From: Richelia sinica FACHB-800
GTDB taxonomy: Bacteria; Cyanobacteriota; Cyanobacteriia; Cyanobacteriales; Nostocaceae
Direction: 5' to 3'
Length of the DNA: 50,474 bases
NCBI RefSeq assembly: GCF_014698825.1
Contig: NZ_JACJTT010000040.1
Span: forward strand, 1-50,474
The notes below the pieces were generated by a model that worked only from the letters and a program-made list of their open reading frames with translations, did not search any database and was not told where the DNA came from. The position numbers were made by a program, and so were the translations under genes. Within the stretch, counting starts at the first letter, position 1; the number at the start of each line of letters is the position of its first letter. This document shows positions 44,828 to 50,474 of the stretch, in pieces.

Positions 44828-45025
44828 ATGACCATGACTATTTCCAGTGTGACTGATACTGAATCCCGCGCAAGCTTAGTTAGTAAGTTAACCAAAGCTT
44901 ACTATCGAGACGACCAACAGGAGAAGTTTATGGACTTGCAAGCAGAGATAGATTCTCTGTTGCAACAATTACAAAACCTGAAAAATCAACGGGAAGAAGT
45001 TGATAGCCAAGGGGATGCAAACTAA
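44828..45025 (+). CDS. 65-aa protein with a short coiled coil
   Basis: MTMTISSVTDTESRASLV is followed by KLTKAYYRDDQQEKFMDL and a heptad-like helix LQAEIDSLLQQLQNLKNQREEV. Composition and the regular coiled coil look like a real gene rather than chance, and similar tiny proteins occur in cyanobacteria; no function can be given. The stop is 12 bp from the end of the convergent 787-aa gene. Confidence 0.55.
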   Translation: MTMTISSVTDTESRASLVSKLTKAYYRDDQQEKFMDLQAEIDSLLQQLQNLKNQREEVDSQGDAN

Positions 45026-45037
45026 ACCTATTGGTTG

Positions 45038-47401
45038 CTACTCAAACAGCCCTTTATTAGATGACCACCGCTTAAGGCTATATCTGTGAGCATCTTCTAC
45101 AAGTAAAGCTAGAGATTGGCCTTCAGCGAGTTGAGCGATCGCTATCAACACTTGCTGTGATTTTGGCGCCAAGTCGCTATAAATAACCTTACCCCTATCC
45201 GAGAAAATTAAAGTTCGGGGTCTAACTTCTCCATCTACTGCCTCGGAAACATCACCTGCTGACTGTTGCAATGATGCAATAGCACTAGCAGAGATAGTTA
45301 ATACAATTTCTTGTTGACCATCACCAGTTAAATCAATTAACTGCACAGGCCAATCCCACATGAGTGTTGCCATTTCTGAAAAACTAGGAACACTTTGAGT
45401 AGTAATTTCCCCGGACTCCTGTAAAGACCGCCATACAGTTGATAAAATATTCTGTACTTTCCCTGTATCTTGTTGAGAAACTTCTTTGATAGTAATTGGA
45501 GATGGCTGCACCCATTCCAATGCTGTAGTGGTTAAAGCTAAGGGCTGAGGATAGAGAGAAGTATCTTGTATCTGAGGAATTAATGGCCCCGCAGCTAACA
45601 GACGTAATCCTCCTCCTTGTAATTGGAAAGCTTTAATTGTGGCGTTGGTCGTGATTTGTTGTTCGCCATTTTCTAGCCAAACAACAATTTGAATAGAGGA
45701 CTGAGAACTCAAACCCAAAATATTTGCTAATAATTTACTAGATTTTATAGAAGTCAAATTTAATTTGGTAAAAGGATAATTTAACCAACTCTTACCATCA
45801 TAAAAACTGCTCACATCTATCTCATACCACACTTGATTATCTGTGAGAGTGAGATTGGTTGCCGTGTCTAAAGGTAGCCAATCATTCTCATTCACCTGGG
45901 AGACTTGCTTCACTCCCCCCACAATCTGACTAGAATGGGAAGAAAATTCCGTATTTGTTGTTTCACCATAGAGATTCGCTAACAGGCTATGAATATAAAG
46001 CAGAGTCGTGGGATTGACATTAGGCTGACTTTGCAACCATGATTTAGCCCTCTCCTCTCCCCTCTGGGCTGCTAATATCAATGTTAACCAACCTAAAACA
46101 GACCTTCTTGTGGGATTTACCCGCAAAGCCGCAGTTGCCCGATTCCATAATCTACCTTGATCAGCCTTAAGTAAAGTGGCTATTTCTTGGGCATTATTTG
46201 AGGATGCGGCAAATACCTGGATAGCCTTTTCCCAGCGACCATCGATTAAATCAGCTAGTACCTGTTGACTAGGGTTAGCCCAAGTTTGATTGGCGTGAGT
46301 TTTTGTAAATTGAGAATGCAAGCGAATAAAATCTATTTGGGCCTGTGCTGCTGGTGGCAAAGGATTTTTTTGCTGTTTTTGGAAAGTTTCTAACCAAGCT
46401 AAAGCTGGAGACCATAATCCATTGCGGGCTAGAAAGAGAGATTGCTGAAAAGCAAAAGCAGGTAATGCTGGTTTTTTGATGTTAATGGCTTCTAGTTGGA
46501 GAGAATTAGCTACTAACTGGCTAGATTTGATTTGATAAACTTGCAGTTGTGGTTCTAAATCCACTGTTTGATCTATCACCAATTCTTTTACTTTGCTACC
46601 AGTCACCTGTTGCCATTGAGGTAGTTTACCGTTGGGATTGGTCCAAGTTAATAATTGCTGCAAACTACTGCGACTGGGGTTGTAGTGAACAATTTGACCA
46701 TAGGAGAAAGGTTTGTCTTTGTGTTGTGTTTCACCCCACACATGAAACCAAAATCCCGATGAAAGTGTGGGATCTGCGAAGGCTTTCACTTGAGTTAAAG
46801 GTAAGTGTACTGGGGAGTCAGATTCTGATGGTGTTTCATCCACACCAGTCTCCAGAACAGAGACTGTTGGCCCAGTTATAGGTAATTGACTAGCGAGACG
46901 GTAGTAAGTGTCTGGTTGTGATTGAAAATTTTCATCTTCTGTCCGTTGATAAATCCTTAACTCTACTAGGAATTGGCAATTAGATTGACAATTAGGACGT
47001 GCTTGAAATATTGGTAGTAAAAATAAATTATTTTGCTCATCATCCAAATAGAGGATTTCACCGGGAGTACGTTGCTGCTGAGTCAAAAGGATTTGGATTT
47101 CCGAGAGGGTGTAGGGGCGATCGTTATTATTTAAGGGTATTTGTGCCCATGTTGGTAAATATTTATTCACCCATATCACTTTTTCGGGTTTAAAAATGAA
47201 CAGCACACTCATCCAGCCAAAAGCCATAAACAGACCCGCATTGCTTAACAAGAGAGTCATTGCCAAAATTGACGACAACAAACTACGCTTTTGAGGGCGT
47301 TTCCGCATTTTTTTGGCAACTCGCTTACTTCCACTTCCTTGCGGACGAGTTGTAACGATTTGCGAAGATCGTGTCGTGAGTTTGGACGAGTGGTTTGTCA
47401 T
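45038..47401 (-). CDS. Membrane-anchored 787-aa protein of unknown function
   Basis: A very basic N-terminus (KRVAKKMRKRPQKR) precedes one membrane segment at about 41-70 (LLSSILAMTLLLSNAGLFMAF), so the large remainder is probably outside the cytoplasmic membrane. It contains helical, repeat-like stretches in the middle (WEKAIQVFAASSNNAQEIATLL; AATAALRVNPTRRSVLGWLTLI as short blocks) and near the end LIDLTGDGQQEIVLTIS, which has the D-x-T-G-D-G form of VCBS/FG-GAP calcium loops. It looks like a conserved cyanobacterial hypothetical; I do not recognise a named family. Confidence 0.75.
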   Translation of the reverse strand: MTNHSSKLTTRSSQIVTTRPQGSGSKRVAKKMRKRPQKRSLLSSILAMTLLLSNAGLFMAFGWMSVLFIFKPEKVIWVNKYLPTWAQIPLNNNDRPYTLSEIQILLTQQQRTPGEILYLDDEQNNLFLLPIFQARPNCQSNCQFLVELRIYQRTEDENFQSQPDTYYRLASQLPITGPTVSVLETGVDETPSESDSPVHLPLTQVKAFADPTLSSGFWFHVWGETQHKDKPFSYGQIVHYNPSRSSLQQLLTWTNPNGKLPQWQQVTGSKVKELVIDQTVDLEPQLQVYQIKSSQLVANSLQLEAINIKKPALPAFAFQQSLFLARNGLWSPALAWLETFQKQQKNPLPPAAQAQIDFIRLHSQFTKTHANQTWANPSQQVLADLIDGRWEKAIQVFAASSNNAQEIATLLKADQGRLWNRATAALRVNPTRRSVLGWLTLILAAQRGEERAKSWLQSQPNVNPTTLLYIHSLLANLYGETTNTEFSSHSSQIVGGVKQVSQVNENDWLPLDTATNLTLTDNQVWYEIDVSSFYDGKSWLNYPFTKLNLTSIKSSKLLANILGLSSQSSIQIVVWLENGEQQITTNATIKAFQLQGGGLRLLAAGPLIPQIQDTSLYPQPLALTTTALEWVQPSPITIKEVSQQDTGKVQNILSTVWRSLQESGEITTQSVPSFSEMATLMWDWPVQLIDLTGDGQQEIVLTISASAIASLQQSAGDVSEAVDGEVRPRTLIFSDRGKVIYSDLAPKSQQVLIAIAQLAEGQSLALLVEDAHRYSLKRWSSNKGLFE

Positions 47402-47847
47402 CTGATTTTGTAGTCAATTTGAATAGACTATATGCACCCAAGATTTTTTTGTTTATACTTGCCCTTTGAGAATTTGTCCATAGCTATTGACTAACCATTG
47501 ACCTCCCAAATCATGCCAATTAGGGCACTAAACTAACCGCTGACACCTTATGCTGATATCAGACTATAGCCAAGATTAGCACCTTATTTCTCAATCTATT
47601 TAGCTAAAATTGTGACAACAAACTCAACACTTTTCGACAGTGTGTTACCCCTCCCCGCATCTGTGTCCATCTCATACTAGCTACAGGAGTTCGTAGTTAA
47701 AACCTGATGATGCTTGAGTCTGACATTGTTTAACCTGTCCGTCTACTAGCTATGTAGATACATAAATTTGTTTTTTTCACTTGTTGTAACTACCATTTCC
47801 CAACAACAAATTGATTACTAAATTAATCTTCTTATTTCTATACAAAA

Positions 47848-47872
47848 AAGGTTTGGTTCACCACCAAACCTT
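47848..47872 (-). terminator. Intrinsic terminator, minus strand
   Basis: AAGGTTTGGT and ACCAAACCTT form a 10-bp perfect stem with a 5-nt loop, followed on the minus strand by TTTTTTG. It ends whatever is transcribed leftwards from about 48050. Confidence 0.75.
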
Positions 47873-47909
47873 AATGTAAATCCAGTGCATAACAACATCC
47901 CAACCTAAT

Positions 47910-48050
47910 TTAACCTTTTTGTCTTTTTTCCAGCATCTTCCTATGGGATGTATGCAAATTACGGTAGACCTGATAAGCAGTGAAGAAAATGAAATTCACC
48001 AATGTAAAAATTAGATTAATGAGTATCTTGCCAATGCCAAATAGATACAC
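47910..48050 (-). CDS. Candidate 46-aa membrane microprotein
   Basis: Read from GTG 48050: VYLFGIGKILINLIFTLV, NFIFFTAYQVYRNLH and a basic tail KMLEKRQKG. One hydrophobic segment followed by a positively charged end is a normal small membrane protein pattern. The stop is 38 bp before a strong terminator. Against it: GTG start and no clear ribosome binding site. The next segment upstream encodes a related start (MYLGILADI), see below. Confidence 0.4.
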   Translation of the reverse strand: MYLFGIGKILINLIFTLVNFIFFTAYQVYRNLHTSHRKMLEKRQKG

Positions 48051-48134
48051 TAAAAATTGTGTAAATTAGATCTACCTTACCCCATTTTTGAAAAATTATA
48101 TGCAGATGAAAATGTATTCCTAATGACAATAAAA

Positions 48135-48151
48135 GACGGGTAAAACCCGTC
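48135..48151 (-). terminator. Terminator-like hairpin, minus strand
   Basis: GACGGGT-TTT-ACCCGTC on the minus strand, 7-bp stem, followed by TTTTATTG. It lies 4 bp after the stop of the small frame 48156-48341. Confidence 0.6.
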
Positions 48152-48155
48152 ACTA

Positions 48156-48341
48156 CTAATAGCTTGAAAGTAGGAATACACCTTGAAAGTTTGAAGAAAA
48201 ATTATAAATAAAATTAAATAGGTTGCTAGGATAGTAAATGGTATCAACTATCTTGAGGATGTTTACGCCGTTTTTATCCTTGGCATTTACCAATATAGCA
48301 TACATATTTTTCGGTATATCTGCCAAAATGCCCAAATACAT
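48156..48341 (-). CDS. Doubtful 61-aa frame related to the 46-aa one
   Basis: From ATG 48341 the frame begins MYLGILADIPKNMYAILVNA, which lines up with VYLFGIGKILINLIFTLVNF of the neighbour at 47910-48050 at both DNA and protein level. It then diverges and loses the hydrophobic segment, so it may be a decayed copy. The stop lies directly before a terminator hairpin. No ribosome binding site is evident. Confidence 0.25.
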   Translation of the reverse strand: MYLGILADIPKNMYAILVNAKDKNGVNILKIVDTIYYPSNLFNFIYNFSSNFQGVFLLSSY

Positions 48342-48352
48342 CACCAATAAAA

Positions 48353-48374
48353 AAGACGGTTTATTTCCCGTCTT
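48353..48374 (-). terminator. Intrinsic terminator, minus strand
   Basis: AAGACGG and CCGTCTT form a 7-bp stem with an 8-nt loop, running into TTTT on the minus strand. It ends the first of the three segments. Confidence 0.65.
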
Positions 48375-48748
48375 GAGTATAAACATGAAAAACATCTTGG
48401 TAATTTATTGAAGATAACAAGTTTTTTGAGATGAAGTTGCCAAAATGCCAAGTTTTGGCCAAATACTGATTAAACATTAGAAATGAAGAATCGGTATGAT
48501 TAGTAACTTATATTACCTGTATATAATTTTCAGCTATTATTAATTTTTATATAGTAAATGAATATCAAATCAAAGGCAGATAAACACAGAGATGAAGAAT
48601 TTTATGGTTGTGAGGATTATTTGTAGTCGCACATAAAATGGGTATGATATTTTATCTGCCAGGGATTAAATTTGGTCATGGACAAGACAGAATAATTTAC
48701 AATATAAAATTGTTAAACATCATTGTTGAAAATTAAATACTGTTAAAT

Positions 48749-50341
48749 ATGGAATCTCAAAATACTTTCTATCATTTATATTGCCAATATCTGCAACAAG
48801 CCATTCTAAATATTGATGAGAAGATATTAAACCCAATTGCGTTGATGATAGAACATACTAATTGGGATAGTCCTATTTCATCAACTGAATGGAATAACTG
48901 TGCTGTACTAGCATTTATTGAAGCAGAAAAAAGCTCTGATGATTTAGCGGTGCGTTCTATTTATTTGGAGATGGCAGTTGAAGCTTTGAATAATGGTATT
49001 GCCATAGATGCTAATCCCTTGTGTGCTGCTCATTTGGCTTTAATATATAGCATTATTGGTGAAACAGATAAAGCTATTAATTCAGTATTTAATATCATTA
49101 TTCATACTGTACATCCTGCTGATGTAGGTTCTAATGTCTATACACCTGGATTAATTTATATTTTTACTTATTATCAAAAATTTATTGGACAGGACGATCA
49201 AGAATTTAGCAGAGTTTTGTTATCTCAAGATATTTACGAACAAGCATTTTTTGTTTTAAGTGAGGTAATTTGTAATGTCCAGACAATTTTTGTGAAACCG
49301 GAAATGCGACGCTGCTTGTATATAGCCAATCAGCTTTTACCAAAGGTATTACATATTAAGTTAAAATTGGCATTATCGATTTTGATTTGTCAAGAAGAAG
49401 AAGGAATTATATATTTACACCAAATTAGAAAATTAGTACCTGAGTATATACAAGTCATACAATGTTTATATTTGGCCTATAGAGATTTAAAGAAAATCGA
49501 ATTCGCTAACTACTGGCATCAGTTAGGGCAAACTTTACAACCCGAATTATACTGGACACAAGTACCTGCAAATAGTGAGTTTACTTATATTAATGTAGAT
49601 AGTAATTTAGTCATGGCTGTTGAGCCAAGTTTATATAGTATTGTAACCAGTGTTTTAATTACAGACAATCACTGGTTTGAGAAAGAGATGGAGTTTTGGT
49701 GTCACCATATTCAACCTGGTATGACGGTGATTGATGTTGGTGCTAATGTGGGAGTTTATACCTTTAGTGCTGCTGTTAGGGTTGGTGCAGAAGGAAAAGT
49801 ATTAGCTGTCGAACCATTTTCCAAATGTATCAACTGCTTGTATGAAACTGCTAGCATCAATCAGTTATCGTGGGTGAAGGTTTGTCCCGGAGCAGCAAGC
49901 GATCGCACTGGTAGTGTAAAATTAATTCTCAATCCTGCTAATGAGCTAAATCGACTAGCATTGGATGGTGAAACCGATAGTCTGACTTCAGATAATTTTG
50001 AAGAAGTGAAGTGTTTTACTTTAGATAGTTTGATAGAACAAGAAAATATCACAGCAGTAGATTTTCTCAAACTCGATGCAGAAGGTCATGAAATGGCGGT
50101 TTTGATGGGAAGCCAACAACTATTGCATCAGTTTTATCCTGTAATTATCTATGAAAATTTGGCGGGTGAGCAAGGTATAAATGTGGGAGTTAAAGAGTTT
50201 TTGATTCATCAAGGATATCAGCTATTTTATTATGAATCTTATACAGAAAAACTGATAGAAGTAGATGCAGTTGATAATGTTATACAAGAGTTAAACGTTA
50301 TCGCTATTCCCCAACAAAAACTGGCTCAATTTAACTTATAA
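48749..50341 (+). CDS. FkbM-family methyltransferase with helical N-terminal half
   Basis: 530 aa. The C-terminal 240 residues are an FkbM-type SAM methyltransferase: SAM site VIDVGANVGVYTFSA (Asp329), acidic strand LAVEPFSKC, PGAASDRTGSVKL, and DFLKLDAEGHEMAVLMG, the usual D-x-E-G family motif. The first 290 residues are helical and TPR-like (AVEALNNGIAIDANPLCAAHLALIY), a combination common in cyanobacterial enzymes that modify glycans or secondary products. The acceptor is unknown. The next gene, only partly in the window, is convergent. No ribosome binding site is obvious at ATG 48749. Confidence 0.85.
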   Translation: MESQNTFYHLYCQYLQQAILNIDEKILNPIALMIEHTNWDSPISSTEWNNCAVLAFIEAEKSSDDLAVRSIYLEMAVEALNNGIAIDANPLCAAHLALIYSIIGETDKAINSVFNIIIHTVHPADVGSNVYTPGLIYIFTYYQKFIGQDDQEFSRVLLSQDIYEQAFFVLSEVICNVQTIFVKPEMRRCLYIANQLLPKVLHIKLKLALSILICQEEEGIIYLHQIRKLVPEYIQVIQCLYLAYRDLKKIEFANYWHQLGQTLQPELYWTQVPANSEFTYINVDSNLVMAVEPSLYSIVTSVLITDNHWFEKEMEFWCHHIQPGMTVIDVGANVGVYTFSAAVRVGAEGKVLAVEPFSKCINCLYETASINQLSWVKVCPGAASDRTGSVKLILNPANELNRLALDGETDSLTSDNFEEVKCFTLDSLIEQENITAVDFLKLDAEGHEMAVLMGSQQLLHQFYPVIIYENLAGEQGINVGVKEFLIHQGYQLFYYESYTEKLIEVDAVDNVIQELNVIAIPQQKLAQFNL

Positions 50342-50375
50342 TTATCTATTTACACTGAAGGGGGGACAAAACAGT

Positions 50376-50474
50376 CTAAAAGACAGATTGTACAAGGCGC
50401 ATAGCCCTTTGACCCTGTTGATAATACTTGCGCTTATTGGGATGAAGTCTCATTAATTGGGTGACTAAAGATTG
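50376..50474 (-). CDS. 3' end of a gene cut by the right edge
   Basis: On the minus strand the frame is open from the window edge to TAG at 50378-50376 and reads QSLVTQLMRLHPNKRKYYQQ, then GQRAMRLVQSVF. The basic helical composition and the position directly behind the convergent FkbM gene suggest the C-terminus of a real protein, but 32 residues are too few to name a family. Confidence 0.4.
   Translation of the reverse strand, partial: QSLVTQLMRLHPNKRKYYQQGQRAMRLVQSVF

Larger units (their letters stand above)
47402..48748. other. 1.35-kb gene-poor region with repeated minus-strand units
   Basis: AT-rich. Three minus-strand terminator-like hairpins (48374-48353, 48151-48135, 47872-47848) each end a short segment beginning with a related sequence (GTATTTGG...GGCATTTTGGC, or GTATCTATTTGGCATTGGC) at about 48467, 48340 and 48050. 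Each segment holds a small frame. 47402-47840 and 48500-48748 hold only promoters of the flanking genes, as far as can be seen. Confidence 0.5.

Noticed and set aside
1-50474. tRNA, rRNA or prophage genes
   Set aside because: No cloverleaf, rRNA segment, integrase or phage structural motif was recognised by eye; a covariance search was not possible.

Overview
The window looks like chromosomal DNA of a filamentous, heterocyst-forming cyanobacterium (Nostocales, Anabaena/Nostoc-like). Reasons seen in the sequence: a phycocyanin operon cpcB-A-C-D-E-F followed by four cpcG-type genes, as known from Anabaena PCC 7120; many GCGATCGC (HIP1) octamers; heptanucleotide tandem repeats; a very large dual Ser/Thr-His kinase; a TPR-CHAT protein; and an IS200/IS605 element flanked by the palindromic repeats typical of these genomes. 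No rRNA, tRNA or CRISPR array was recognised.

Layout. 0-3.8 kb is accessory DNA: a transposase remnant at the left edge, a toxin-antitoxin pair with a twin-palindrome operator, a Uma2-type nuclease, and an IS605-like element with divergent tnpA and tnpB. 3.8-9.3 kb is core: a BioD-like/DRTGG protein, a small EbsA-like protein, a GT2 enzyme probably making monoglucosyldiacylglycerol, and dnaX without intein. 9.5-19.7 kb holds three co-directional signalling genes: a 222-aa protein, a 1207-aa TPR-CHAT protein whose N-terminus is a paralogue of that 222-aa protein, and a 1793-aa kinase-ATPase-GAF-histidine kinase. 20.0-21.7 kb is a CoA-disulfide/persulfide reductase-rhodanese fusion. 21.7-25.9 kb is a minus-strand operon of ECF sigma factor, short membrane anti-sigma candidate, Spy/CpxP-like protein, DUF1800 and Tat-exported DUF1501. 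26.2-27.4 kb is a Bcs1-like AAA ATPase, and 28.0-28.5 kb is hsp20.

28.6-35.9 kb is the phycobilisome rod operon on the minus strand: phycocyanin subunits, rod linkers, the CpcE/F lyase, and four rod-core linkers, the third having a hydrophobic tail (CpcL type). A 1.25-kb gene-free region lies upstream of cpcB, with no phycoerythrocyanin (pec) genes next to it. 37.1-42.9 kb carries small membrane proteins, an alpha/beta hydrolase, DUF4112 and YihY proteins, a coiled-coil protein and an RTX-repeat protein with recently expanded 27-bp repeats. 43.4-47.4 kb has thrC, a 65-aa protein and a 787-aa membrane-anchored protein. 47.4-48.7 kb is gene-poor but contains three minus-strand terminator-like hairpins, each behind a related short segment. 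48.7-50.3 kb is an FkbM methyltransferase, followed by the 3' end of a convergent gene.

The most unusual items are the adaptor/TPR-CHAT pair with a shared N-terminal module beside the giant kinase, the sigma/DUF1800/DUF1501 operon, and the terminator-bounded units at 47.8-48.5 kb. All functional statements come from reading motifs; no database search was run.
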